In this document: one piece after another, positions 1-7,447 of the stretch | How the letters are laid out: every line of letters begins with the position of its first letter | Numbering within the stretch: position 1 is the first letter of the stretch | Assembly: GCF_003438995.1 (NCBI RefSeq) | Contig: NZ_QSUN01000016.1 | Location: 1 to 19,273 of the forward strand | Direction: 5' to 3' | Origin: Bacteroides sp. OM05-12 | GTDB lineage: Bacteria > Bacteroidota > Bacteroidia > Bacteroidales > Bacteroidaceae | DNA length: 19,273 nucleotides | Program-made: the position numbers and the translations under genes | The notes under the pieces: model-generated | The model's database searches: none | The model's input: the letters and a program-made list of their open reading frames with translations, nothing else | Told to the model about the DNA's origin: nothing

Positions 1-144
1 AGCAACGAAGATCAGCATTTGTTTTTAAATTTTAAAGACGTCATTTTTGGACGCTAACAGATTGAAAGATATGTCGCATGATTATCAATATAATATATGC
101 AACATTAGCCTAATCTATCTAATACTCTATTTTGTCAGATGGTG
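1..144. other. AT-rich stretch after the GT4 gene; possible start of the next capsule gene
   Basis: No complete gene is visible here. On the minus strand, in the direction of the capsule operon, several ATGs are followed within a few codons by stops. The exception is an ATG at plus positions 16-18, which stays open to the window edge (it begins MLIFVA). It could be the first codons of the next capsule gene, but six codons are not enough to claim one. Confidence 0.3.
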
Positions 145-1311
145 CTAATCCTCTAAAAGAGTATTCCATAACTTCCCAATAGAATCGATTGTATATTGTT
201 TTGATTTTTTTTCAGCTAATAATCCCATTTTACTACAAATAGTAGGATTATTCAATAAATATTCTATCTTTTTTGTATATATATTTGTGTCAAATGGTGG
301 TATTCGAAATCCATTTAAATTGTTATCTATGATATCTTTTAAGGAGGCAAAACTATCAAATGCAATAGGTACACATTTATAATTCATTGCTTCAAATAAC
401 ACTAATGGCCATCCTTCAAATATAGATGTCATCATTAAGATAGAAGCTTTCTGGTAAAAAATGGAAATATCTGGCTTTGCTCCTAATATCCTTATTTGTT
501 TTAATCCTAATTTTTGTATATTTTCTTCCAGATAGGGTAATAAAGGTCCTTCTCCTAGTATAGATAAAGTCCAATCCAAATATTTGGGCTCAATTTCTTT
601 CCAAATTTGAAGTAGGTAATCTAAACCTTTATCTTTTACTAATCTTCCGACAAAAAGTATTTGTTTTTCTTTTTTTACAGTTGCATTTTCCTGAAAAGAA
701 TTGGCTGTGACAGGATTGGGAATTGATATTATTTTTTTGTCATATTTATTTCCTACCAAAAAGTTCATGTCTTTTTTGAAAGAATCGGATAATATGACGT
801 ATTTGTGACATGTATCCAATAGTAATTGGTGTCTTTGGGTAGATTTAGATTTAATTTTATTGTATTTCTTATAATACAATAATTTTCTCGGTAAATCATG
901 TATGGAGAACCAACACAAATTATTCCAATAATTATTATATCCTATTAATTGACTGATAGGAGAATTATGTTCTACGACTATTAATTTTTCTTTTGTTGGA
1001 TAATGTATGGAGAAAAGTAAATTATGTATTGATGAATAACAATCTTGATAAATAATTTTGTCGAATTGGTTTTCTTCTAGAAAAATGGATAGAAAGCTCT
1101 TATTGATTTCTGATAAGAAATTATTTTTATCAGGCATAAAAGTCACCTTTGCATTTAGAGACATTAATTTGTTGGAAACATTGCAATTTGTAGTAAATGA
1201 AAGAATATGTATATTATGTCCTTGTTGGAATAAATAGTCACTTAGTATGTTTGTGATTTTTTCTATTCCTCCGTATCCTGGATAGTTTGTTATGTAAAAT
1301 AAAATATTCAT
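145..1311 (-). CDS. GT4-family glycosyltransferase of the capsule locus
   Basis: Predicted cytosolic GT-B glycosyltransferase (388 aa) that would transfer an activated sugar to the growing capsule repeat unit on its lipid carrier; donor and acceptor are unknown. The N-terminal part begins with a beta strand and a GYGGIEK turn typical of GT4 enzymes. The C-terminal part carries VGRLVKDKG (about residues 221-229), a GEGP turn (about 253-256) and the donor-binding stretch EGWPLVLFEAM (about 299-309), whose first and last Glu fit the EX7E motif of the family. The reading frame also allows a TTG one codon earlier (1314), but I chose the ATG at 1311. No strong ribosome site is visible, as is common in Bacteroides. 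It is the last complete gene of the operon in the window, 56 nt after the GT2 gene. It is very AT-rich, as are its two upstream neighbours. Confidence 0.9.
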   Translation of the reverse strand: MNILFYITNYPGYGGIEKITNILSDYLFQQGHNIHILSFTTNCNVSNKLMSLNAKVTFMPDKNNFLSEINKSFLSIFLEENQFDKIIYQDCYSSIHNLLFSIHYPTKEKLIVVEHNSPISQLIGYNNYWNNLCWFSIHDLPRKLLYYKKYNKIKSKSTQRHQLLLDTCHKYVILSDSFKKDMNFLVGNKYDKKIISIPNPVTANSFQENATVKKEKQILFVGRLVKDKGLDYLLQIWKEIEPKYLDWTLSILGEGPLLPYLEENIQKLGLKQIRILGAKPDISIFYQKASILMMTSIFEGWPLVLFEAMNYKCVPIAFDSFASLKDIIDNNLNGFRIPPFDTNIYTKKIEYLLNNPTICSKMGLLAEKKSKQYTIDSIGKLWNTLLED

Positions 1312-1367
1312 CAAGGCTGTTATTGAATATAAATCGTGTAATTTTAAGTTTTAAATTGTAATTGTGA

Positions 1368-2159
1368 TTAGAAGAGTTTTTTTGCTTTTATTATCAACTT
1401 AATAATAAATGTTAGATATTGATAATAAAGAGAATTTCTATTTAAAGAATGTATCATTCTTTCAAGTTCTGTTTCACCGATTAAAGCATTTTGTATAGGT
1501 GTGGGTAAGTAGCTATTAATTATAGCTTTTCTTTCTTTTTGAGCTAATGCATTATTTTTGGAGGAAATACCTTCTAAATTAAAAACAGATATTAATATCG
1601 GAAGAGGTTGATAAAATCGTTGATTATACATAAACTCGAACAGAAATTCCTCCCAATCAGATACTATTTTATAAGATTCATTGTAAGGACGGTATTTTAA
1701 TAAGGATGTTTTGATAAAAGTAGCTTGGTGGCATAATGTCCCTTTTAATAAAAAGGCTAAATTGACATATTGAGGAGGGTTTTGTATAATTGGAGCTTCA
1801 TTGGACCTTATTGCCTGATATTTTCCTGTATAAAAGTCTGCACCATTGAGCATGGATAAGACAGAATCCAGAACATTGTTATTATAAAAGTAGTCTCCCG
1901 AATTCATGAAAATGCAGTATTCTCCCTGAGCTCTTTCAATACCTTTATTCATTGCATTATAGATTCCGGAATCCCGTTCACTTACCCAATAAGTAATAGA
2001 TTGTGCATATTCTTTTAAGATGTCAATACTTCCATCTTCTGATCCTCCATCTATTATTAGATATTCAAAATCTTTACATGTTTGATTAATAACAGAATCT
2101 ATAGTTTGCCTTAAACCGTTTATATTGTTATAGTTAATGGTTATGACAGATATTTTCAT
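1368..2159 (-). CDS. GT2-family glycosyltransferase of the capsule locus
   Basis: Predicted GT-A fold inverting glycosyltransferase (263 aa). The N-terminal VITINYNNINGL strand, the nucleotide-binding DGGSEDGS (residues 37-44), ERDSGIYNAMNKG (about 61-73) and MNSGDYF (about 85-91) together place it in the GT2 subgroup typified by WcaE-like enzymes. In that subgroup NSGD stands where other GT2 enzymes have a DxD metal site. The length is near normal for a stand-alone GT2 domain. The C-terminus ends in a basic, hydrophobic segment (FIIKLIIKAKKLF) that may hold it at the membrane. It begins 10 nt after the flippase stop, so the two are almost certainly cotranscribed. Sugar specificity cannot be read from the sequence. 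Confidence 0.9.
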   Translation of the reverse strand: MKISVITINYNNINGLRQTIDSVINQTCKDFEYLIIDGGSEDGSIDILKEYAQSITYWVSERDSGIYNAMNKGIERAQGEYCIFMNSGDYFYNNNVLDSVLSMLNGADFYTGKYQAIRSNEAPIIQNPPQYVNLAFLLKGTLCHQATFIKTSLLKYRPYNESYKIVSDWEEFLFEFMYNQRFYQPLPILISVFNLEGISSKNNALAQKERKAIINSYLPTPIQNALIGETELERMIHSLNRNSLYYQYLTFIIKLIIKAKKLF

Positions 2160-2169
2160 TGATATATTA

Positions 2170-3699
2170 TTAATGTTTAATTAAAGAATATATTCGTGTT
2201 TTAAGCAACTCGATACCTGGTGCAAAGAGTAGAAATTGTACTGAATAGATTATTAGATAAATAGTGGTTAGTACCAAATTGTATTTTATAAAACTTATCC
2301 AATTTATTATATCTACAGGAATGAATGAACGAATAATGAGAATAGAAAAAAAAGAAGTTGAAAATATGAAATAAAACTTCCAAACTTGTTTCCAATATTC
2401 TTGTATTTCCTTTTTAAACCCTGATTTGAATAAATAATAAGGTTTCCACCATATAACGATTAATATAAGAGATGTTATTTTACCTAATAATATTCCAGAT
2501 ACTCCAAATCGAGGAGCCAATAAAAACGTAATTCCTAGATTTAATCCTCCTTCTGCCCAAGCAGACCATGTATCAGCAAAGTGTCCGTATGCATAATTAA
2601 AATTATCAACTACTCCCCTAGATAATATTATATATGTATTAACCATTAAGAGAATTAATATAGAATGGCTTAATATATATTCTTTACCTAACCAAAGTGT
2701 AATGAATGGTTCAATAAACAGATAAACCATTGCGACAACAAATCCGGCAATGAAATAGCGTATGCACATTAATTCCCAAAAGACATTCAAAATTTTTTTA
2801 TTATTACCTTCTGCCACTAAATTCCCGATTCCTGCACTAACGCTGTTTAAGACAGAATCGAATAATAAGATAATTTTACTGGTTAATAAGGTGTAGTTTC
2901 CGTAGTAAGCAACCATTTTTAGTGATACAAAAGCAAATATCAATATTTGGTCACTTTGCATGAGAAGAAAATCTTTTATTTTGTGTACAAATACTTGGCG
3001 GGTACTTTTTATTATTTGTGGATATCGCTTAAAATATCTTTTACCATTTTTTATATTAGCATTTAACCAGGGATATTCCTTGTTAATTTTATAGTTCAAG
3101 ATGAAACTTCCAATTATACCAAAAGTCAATTCAATTAAAATCCATAAATAATAATTTTGGTAATAATAGCATAATCCTATTTGAACTATTGTTTTTATTA
3201 CATTAGCAGATTGCAAATAACTGGAAACAATATAATTCTTTTGATCTGCTGTTAGTAAAATACTTCTGTAATTGACAAAATATCCTATTAATGAAGATAT
3301 GAGAAAAGAATAAAATGCTAAATATATAATAGAGAGATTAAATGAAGCGTTAGCGAATATTAGAGGAAAAAATATGCTAACAATAACTGCCACTAGAAGT
3401 ATACTTCCCCCTACATACCGATAAAACCAACCAAATAAAGATATTAGTTCATTTATTTTTTCTTTATTTTCTTCTTGTATAGGTTTGTATAAATTGAAAC
3501 CTATAGCGCCACCAATACCTAATTCTGCAATATTGAGTAACGATAATATATTTTGTAATGTTCCTGTCAGTCCAATGAAATCAGCGCCTAAATATTCTAA
3601 AAATATTTTTCTAGAGAAGAAAGATAAGAATAAAGTTATGATATAGAATATAAAATTTATGCGAGCATTTAAAATGCTTTTTTTGCAACGAGACGCCAT
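2170..3699 (-). CDS. Wzx-type polysaccharide repeat-unit flippase
   Basis: Integral inner-membrane protein (509 aa) with about 12-14 hydrophobic segments from residue 12 to near the C-terminus. It fits the polysaccharide-transport (PST) branch of the MOP superfamily. The opening segment (residues 12-60, with SRKIFLEYLGADFIGLTGTLQNILSLL split over the first two helices) is the usual signature of Bacteroides and Firmicutes Wzx-like proteins. The role would be moving undecaprenyl-linked repeat units across the inner membrane for Wzy-dependent polymerisation. No Wzy is visible in the window, so it presumably lies further left. The gene starts 27 nt after the upxZ stop and is the first cargo gene of the operon. 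Base composition changes abruptly here: this gene is far more AT-rich than upxY/upxZ. Confidence 0.9.
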   Translation of the reverse strand: MASRCKKSILNARINFIFYIITLFLSFFSRKIFLEYLGADFIGLTGTLQNILSLLNIAELGIGGAIGFNLYKPIQEENKEKINELISLFGWFYRYVGGSILLVAVIVSIFFPLIFANASFNLSIIYLAFYSFLISSLIGYFVNYRSILLTADQKNYIVSSYLQSANVIKTIVQIGLCYYYQNYYLWILIELTFGIIGSFILNYKINKEYPWLNANIKNGKRYFKRYPQIIKSTRQVFVHKIKDFLLMQSDQILIFAFVSLKMVAYYGNYTLLTSKIILLFDSVLNSVSAGIGNLVAEGNNKKILNVFWELMCIRYFIAGFVVAMVYLFIEPFITLWLGKEYILSHSILILLMVNTYIILSRGVVDNFNYAYGHFADTWSAWAEGGLNLGITFLLAPRFGVSGILLGKITSLILIVIWWKPYYLFKSGFKKEIQEYWKQVWKFYFIFSTSFFSILIIRSFIPVDIINWISFIKYNLVLTTIYLIIYSVQFLLFAPGIELLKTRIYSLIKH

Positions 3700-3726
3700 T
3701 TACTTTTTAGTTTATCTTTTTATAAT

Positions 3727-4182
3727 CTAGATGATAACGCTTCCGATAATCTCCAATGTTTCTACCGTTTCCAGTTCCTCTGCGGAAAGCTCTCTTCTTT
3801 CCCAACCTTTCATAATCTCTTTCGCTTCTTTTATCAGTTTATCGTCCTCCACTTCCCCATAATAGTAGATGAGTAGTTGGCATTTCAATAGAGAGGAGGG
3901 GAGCTTCTTGAGAACCAAACGGATGCGGTCTGTTACGGAACGGCGTATCTTTTCATCTTCCGGATTGGCGTACATAATGCCGTTGAATCCCATCAGAATG
4001 GCAAGACAGAGACGGGCTTCTTCTTCAATGCTTCCGGGCTTTTTGTTCCAAAGAAGATGGATAAGCTCGTGTACCTCTTTGTTCAGGCGGGAAAGGTCGT
4101 CGGCATAGACAAAGCCGTCCTTATCTCCTAGGTGGAGCAGCTCGCGGGCTTTTTCGTATAGTCTTTCTATTTCTTCTTTCAT
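3727..4182 (-). CDS. upxZ: UpxZ-family regulator of capsule transcription
   Basis: Small, Glu/Lys-rich, probably all-helical cytosolic protein of 151 aa. The assignment rests mainly on position (second gene after a upxY in a capsule operon), size, and resemblance to UpxZ proteins (MKEEIERLYEKARELLHLGDK at the start, split here by eye into two helices). In B. fragilis, UpxZ proteins block the UpxY antiterminators of other capsule loci, so that one capsule tends to be made at a time. I infer the same role here. The frame is open upstream to 4236, but that extension overlaps upxY. The ATG at 4180-4182 leaves an 8-nt gap after the upxY stop and begins the conserved helix, so it is the better start. 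Confidence 0.85.
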   Translation of the reverse strand: MKEEIERLYEKARELLHLGDKDGFVYADDLSRLNKEVHELIHLLWNKKPGSIEEEARLCLAILMGFNGIMYANPEDEKIRRSVTDRIRLVLKKLPSSLLKCQLLIYYYGEVEDDKLIKEAKEIMKGWERRELSAEELETVETLEIIGSVII

Positions 4183-4190
4183 GCTGTTTC

Positions 4191-4754
4191 TTAAATTTGT
4201 TCTACAAATCCTATGGGCATTTCGATGCCTGCACATCCCAACATATCTATGCGTACGATAATCTTTGTTTTACCGCCGATGGTGGTCAGCTCGCCTTCCA
4301 ATCCTGTCAGTGCTCCTTTGATGACGCGTACTTTTTGCCCGACGGTAAGAGGGGCGTTGCTCATCTGTATGGCCTGGTCGGAATAGTCGAGCATGAATTT
4401 GAATCGTTCCATCTGGTCGTCGGGAATTATTACGGGGGTGCTTTCTCCATGCAATACCATGTAACGGCTGACAGAGGAGAGCGTGAGAACCTGTGCCCGT
4501 TCTGCCGGGGTTACCCGGACAAAGACAATCATCGGTATGAGTATTCTCTCTATCTTTTTCCTTCGGTCGCTCCATTGGTGTATTTCCTCCTGTACAGGAA
4601 GGAAATTTTCGATTCCCATCTTGGAGAGTTGTATACTTATTTTCTTTTCATGGTAAAGTCTAACGTAGGCCGCATACCAGTGCTTCGGGCGCGCTACGCC
4701 GTTACCTGTCCCATCGGCAGGCAGGCTGTTTCTTTCATTTCGGTCTGCGTACAT
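4191..4754 (-). CDS. upxY: UpxY-family transcription antiterminator (NusG-like)
   Basis: Specialised NusG paralog (187 aa) that would bind RNA polymerase in its own capsule leader and prevent early termination in the long operon behind it. After a poorly conserved first 22 residues, the NGN domain runs from about 25 (KHWYAAYVRLYHEKKI) to about 125, including FLPVQEEIHQWSDRRKK and ILIPMIVFVR. The C-terminal KOW domain is at about 137-165 (VGQKVRVIKGALTGLEGEL, core IKGALTGLEG). Length and domain order match UpxY proteins. It is the first gene after the putative invertible promoter. The start codon is 62 nt from the -7 element, so the leader is about 55 nt and includes one of the inverted repeats. 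No strong Shine-Dalgarno sequence precedes it. Confidence 0.93.
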   Translation of the reverse strand: MYADRNERNSLPADGTGNGVARPKHWYAAYVRLYHEKKISIQLSKMGIENFLPVQEEIHQWSDRRKKIERILIPMIVFVRVTPAERAQVLTLSSVSRYMVLHGESTPVIIPDDQMERFKFMLDYSDQAIQMSNAPLTVGQKVRVIKGALTGLEGELTTIGGKTKIIVRIDMLGCAGIEMPIGFVEQI

Positions 4755-4769
4755 TTATTAGTTACTTTT

Positions 4770-4795
4770 GTCCTACCTCTATATAAGAGGCAGGA
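4770..4795. repeat. Inverted repeat 1 of the capsule promoter switch (upxY-proximal)
   Basis: A 26-nt sequence whose reverse complement recurs at 4927-4952 with one mismatch. It is itself nearly palindromic: arm GTCCTACCTCT (4770-4780), centre ATATA (4781-4785), arm AGAGGCAGGAC (4786-4796). This layout of two short inverted binding sites around a small core resembles a site for a tyrosine recombinase. In the transcript from the minus-strand promoter it would form an 11-bp hairpin (one G-U pair) in the upxY leader. Confidence 0.8.
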
Positions 4796-4926
4796 CTTTA
4801 CTGTTTAAAACGCTGCAAATATAAACCAAAATAATATAACAGCATAATTTTTCTTCCTCAAAAAACGCATCCATGATCTTTTTAGTTCAGCATAATACAC
4901 AGATATGAAGCGTATTATACCTCATT
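4796..4926. promoter_or_regulatory. Putative invertible segment of the capsule switch
   Basis: About 131 nt of AT-rich DNA between the two inverted repeats, with no open frame of note. It carries the capsule promoter near its left end. Crossover inside the ATATA/TATAT centres of the repeats would flip it and turn the promoter toward the 3' end of the MATE gene, switching the capsule OFF. This arrangement is known for most B. fragilis capsule loci and several in B. thetaiotaomicron; inversion at this site is inferred, not shown. Confidence 0.7.
4816..4848 (-). promoter_or_regulatory. Capsule operon promoter facing upxY (ON orientation)
   Basis: The minus strand reads TATATTTG at 4823-4816, a perfect match to the Bacteroides -7 consensus TAnnTTTG, followed by GCAGCG. 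The predicted start of transcription is near 4809. The -33 box is weak: about 20 nt upstream there is only TATG instead of TTTG. The element lies between the two inverted repeats and points at upxY. No TAnnTTTG occurs in the other direction within the segment. If the segment is invertible, this copy is ON. Confidence 0.65.
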
Positions 4927-4952
4927 TCCTGCCTCTTATATAGAGGCAGGAC
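4927..4952. repeat. Inverted repeat 2 of the capsule promoter switch (distal)
   Basis: Reverse complement of 4770-4795 with one mismatch. It is palindromic in itself: arms TCCTGCCTCT and AGAGGCAGGA around TATAT (4937-4941). Its right arm and the DNA beyond it (4942-4964) are identical, in direct orientation, to 4786-4808 next to repeat 1. The pair is therefore inverted in the core and left arms but direct in the right flanks. Confidence 0.8.
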
Positions 4953-4964
4953 TTTACTGTTTAA

Positions 4965-4994
4965 TAAAAATACCGAATTTATTACTGTTGGTAT
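4965..4994 (-). terminator. Weak candidate terminator of the MATE gene
   Basis: On the minus strand ATACCAA (4994-4988) can pair with TTcGGTAT (4977-4970, one bulged base), followed by a short T-run (TTTTATT). It lies about 95 nt after the MATE stop and just before inverted repeat 2, so it could also shield the capsule switch from read-through. The stem is short and AT-rich. Confidence 0.35.
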
Positions 4995-5087
4995 CTTTGT
5001 CTTACTTGCCATAAAATCAGTTTGGAAAGTTATCTCGGGCTACGTATTCCTTTCCTTTAATATAGACTATGATTCCTCGTATGTTTT

Positions 5088-6473
5088 TTAGCTCTGGTAG
5101 TTGTGCTTCGTTTTATGGTAATACCACAATCCTATGATATCGGCAAGAAACCAACCTATGGGGATAGACCACCAGATACCGGTTACTCCTATGGACGGGA
5201 TTGCAGATAAAGCGTATGCCAAGGCTACACGGGTACCAAGCGAAATAATGGTTAGCATGACGGATATTCCGGGTTTTCTTACGGCACGGTAAAAACCGTA
5301 TAACAGGAATAAGCATCCTATGCCACAGTAAAAAGCTCCTTCTATATGCAGATATTGTACTCCGATGGAAATAATCTCCGTTTCTTGCGGGTGAATGAAT
5401 ATCAGCATAAGCGGTCGGGCGAATATAAATACGGCAAGAGAGATAGCGATACAGAAAATCGTAGTTGTAATGATGGTACTCCGGATACCTTTGCGTATGC
5501 GCTCGGATTGTTTTGCTCCGAAATTCTGTGCAATGAACGTAGAAAAAGCATTTCCGAAATCCTGTACCGGCATATAGGCGAAAGAATCTATTTTGACAGC
5601 TACTGCAAATGCTGCCATTACCGCTGTGCCGAAACTGTTAATCAATCCCTGTACCATTAAGATGCCGAAGTTCATAATCGATTGTTGGGCACAAGTCAGA
5701 GAGGAGTAGGATGTAATTTCTTTGACGGTATTCCAATCGAAATGCATATCCCGGCGTTGGATACGTAATAAAGGAAACTTCCGAATCGTATAAATACATA
5801 ATCCGATGGCAGAAGCCGCCTGAGCAACAACTGTGGCTATGGCAGCTCCGGCAACCCCCCAATTAAATACGAGAATGAAAACGAGGTCGAGGATTATGTT
5901 TGTCAAGACGGCCAAAGTCAAAAACCATAGCGGAGTGACGGAGTTGCCTATGGCACGCAGGAGGGAAGCATAATAATTATAGATAAACGTGAAGCTGATA
6001 CCCCAAAACGTAATCCATAGATAGTTGCGCATGAGATGATAGACGTCGGCGGGGACTTGTAAAAGTCTCATAATCGGATTTATCCAGATGAACACGATCA
6101 TATTCAGCAGGATGGTAATCGTTCCGATGAGAATCAATGATACAAAGATACTTCGTTTTAAACCCGGTAGATCATTTGCTCCGTACCGAAGTGAGAATAT
6201 AACGCCGCTTCCCATACATAAGCCCAAGAAGACGGAGGTCAGGAATATAATTAATGTATATGCAGAGCCTACGGCAGCCAATGCTTCGGCGCCGAGAAAT
6301 TGTCCTACAATCAATGTATCCGCTATATTGTAAAATTGTTGCAGTAGATTTCCTAATATCATAGGCCCTGCAAACCAAAGCATTGTTTTGGTTATATTTC
6401 CGGTAGTCAAATCATGGGCTTTATTTGAGCTTGCAGATGGCTTTCGATATTTCGGGCTTATTAAATTTTGCAT
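5088..6473 (-). CDS. MATE-family efflux transporter
   Basis: Inner-membrane multidrug/toxin extrusion protein (461 aa), about 12 membrane helices in two homologous halves. Each half opens with the family pattern: MLWFAGPMILGNLLQQFYNIADTLIVGQFLGAEALAAVG in the first 80 residues (key parts PMILGNLLQQFYNIADT and LGAEALAAVGSA), and a second copy around SYSSLTCAQQSIMNFGILMVQGLINSFGTAVMAAFAVAVKID (key part LINSFGTAVMAAFAVA). Such proteins exchange Na+ or H+ for cationic drugs or metabolites; the substrate here is unknown. The frame is open to a TTG at 6494, but the ATG at 6471-6473 is preferred because a -7 promoter match lies at 6500-6507. The gene is monocistronic and divergent from the methyltransferase. 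Its 3' end faces the capsule switch. Confidence 0.93.
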   Translation of the reverse strand: MQNLISPKYRKPSASSNKAHDLTTGNITKTMLWFAGPMILGNLLQQFYNIADTLIVGQFLGAEALAAVGSAYTLIIFLTSVFLGLCMGSGVIFSLRYGANDLPGLKRSIFVSLILIGTITILLNMIVFIWINPIMRLLQVPADVYHLMRNYLWITFWGISFTFIYNYYASLLRAIGNSVTPLWFLTLAVLTNIILDLVFILVFNWGVAGAAIATVVAQAASAIGLCIYTIRKFPLLRIQRRDMHFDWNTVKEITSYSSLTCAQQSIMNFGILMVQGLINSFGTAVMAAFAVAVKIDSFAYMPVQDFGNAFSTFIAQNFGAKQSERIRKGIRSTIITTTIFCIAISLAVFIFARPLMLIFIHPQETEIISIGVQYLHIEGAFYCGIGCLFLLYGFYRAVRKPGISVMLTIISLGTRVALAYALSAIPSIGVTGIWWSIPIGWFLADIIGLWYYHKTKHNYQS

Positions 6474-6499
6474 TCTATGTCTTTTCGGCTTCAAGAGTA

Positions 6500-6507
6500 C
6501 AAAATTA
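6500..6507 (-). promoter_or_regulatory. -7 element of the MATE gene promoter
   Basis: The minus strand reads TAATTTTG, matching TAnnTTTG, 26 nt upstream of the ATG at 6473. The predicted transcript starts near 6493, leaving a leader of about 20 nt. No clear -33 TTTG is present at the usual distance. Confidence 0.5.
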
Positions 6508-6580
6508 TAAAAAGCGCGGTTCTTTTGGTTCTTGCATAAGGGGAATTTTACCTGTTAATGATTAATCTGATAAAAACATT

Positions 6581-6588
6581 TATCTTTG
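6581..6588 (+). promoter_or_regulatory. -7 element of the methyltransferase promoter
   Basis: TATCTTTG matches TAnnTTTG, 36 nt upstream of the ATG at 6625, giving a predicted start near 6595. The -33 region is not a clear match. Together with 6500-6507 it makes a divergent promoter pair in the 151-nt gap. Confidence 0.55.
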
Positions 6589-6624
6589 TCCGAAAGTGAA
6601 GTAGTGTATTTATAACGATTGAAT

Positions 6625-7359
6625 ATGAAAGAGAACAAATATGATGATGATTCCTTTTTTAGCCGATATAGTATGATGTCTCGTTCGGTTAATGGTTTGA
6701 AAGGAGCAGGAGAGTGGCATGCCTTGAAAACAATCTTACCGGAATTCAAAGGGAAACGTGTGTTGGATTTGGGTTGCGGTTTTGGTTGGCATTGCCGGTA
6801 TGCGGTAGAACAAGGTGCGGAGTGCGTATTAGGAATAGATATTTCTCATAAAATGATTGAGGAAGCTAAAAAGAGAAATGCTTCTCCCTGCATTGATTAC
6901 AGATGCATGGCGATAGAAGATTTTGATTTTCTACCGGATAGCTTTGATGCCGTTGTCAGTTCATTAACTTTTCATTATTTGGAGTCCTTTGATGATATTT
7001 GCCGGAAAGTAAATACTTGTCTGGTAAGAGGCGGGGTATTTGTCTTTTCTGTTGAGCATCCGGTATTTACGGCTTATGGTAGTCAGGATTGGTATTATGG
7101 TGAGGATGGTAAACCGATGCATTGGCCTGTAGATTATTATTTTAAGGAGGGTAAACGTAAAGCGGTTTTCTTGGGAGAGGAAGTGGTGAAGTTCCATAAA
7201 ACATTGACTACTTATGTCAACGGACTGATTAAAACAGGCTTTAAGATAACGGCTTTAGTAGAACCTGAACCTGATAGAGCTCTTTTTAACGTGATTCCGG
7301 GTATGGAAGATGAACTGCGCAGACCTATGATGCTTCTGGTATCATCTGTTAAGGAATAA
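6625..7359 (+). CDS. Class I SAM-dependent methyltransferase, substrate unknown
   Basis: Soluble Rossmann-fold methyltransferase (244 aa). Motif I VLDLGCGFGWH (about residues 46-56) binds S-adenosylmethionine, the acidic residue after strand 2 is Asp72 in GIDIS, and the motif IV region is FDAVVSSLTFHYL (about 111-123). The first 35 residues (FFSRYSMMSRSVNGLKGAGEW as two short stretches) resemble small-molecule methyltransferases of the Methyltransf_11/25 group found in Bacteroidetes and Firmicutes; no acceptor can be named. The frame is open from a TTG at 6619, two codons earlier. The ATG at 6625 is preferred, although neither start has a clear ribosome site. It is monocistronic, with its own -7 element upstream and a strong terminator 29 nt after the stop. 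Confidence 0.88.
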   Translation: MKENKYDDDSFFSRYSMMSRSVNGLKGAGEWHALKTILPEFKGKRVLDLGCGFGWHCRYAVEQGAECVLGIDISHKMIEEAKKRNASPCIDYRCMAIEDFDFLPDSFDAVVSSLTFHYLESFDDICRKVNTCLVRGGVFVFSVEHPVFTAYGSQDWYYGEDGKPMHWPVDYYFKEGKRKAVFLGEEVVKFHKTLTTYVNGLIKTGFKITALVEPEPDRALFNVIPGMEDELRRPMMLLVSSVKE

Positions 7360-7388
7360 ATCGGATATAAAAAGGGATAAAATAAGAA

Positions 7389-7427
7389 AGGCTGTGTTTC
7401 TGATTCCATAGAATCGAAACACAGCCT
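7389..7427. terminator. Bidirectional intrinsic terminator
   Basis: A 12-bp perfect stem (AGGCTGTGTTTC with GAAACACAGCCT) is extended after one bulged T by GATTC/GAATC around a CATA loop. On the plus strand it is followed by a T-rich tract, and on the minus strand by TTTCTTATTTTA. It sits between the convergent methyltransferase and RRM genes and should end both transcripts. Confidence 0.9.
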
Positions 7428-7447
7428 ACTTTATACTAAAAAGAAGA

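Noticed and set aside
4183..4236. 18-codon N-terminal extension of UpxZ
   Set aside because: It overlaps the end of upxY and has no family resemblance. The ATG at 4182 gives the usual spacing and start.
4197..4808. 203-codon plus-strand open frame
   Set aside because: It lies entirely antisense to upxY and its leader, and its translation shows no family pattern. The minus-strand frame has clear NGN and KOW domains.
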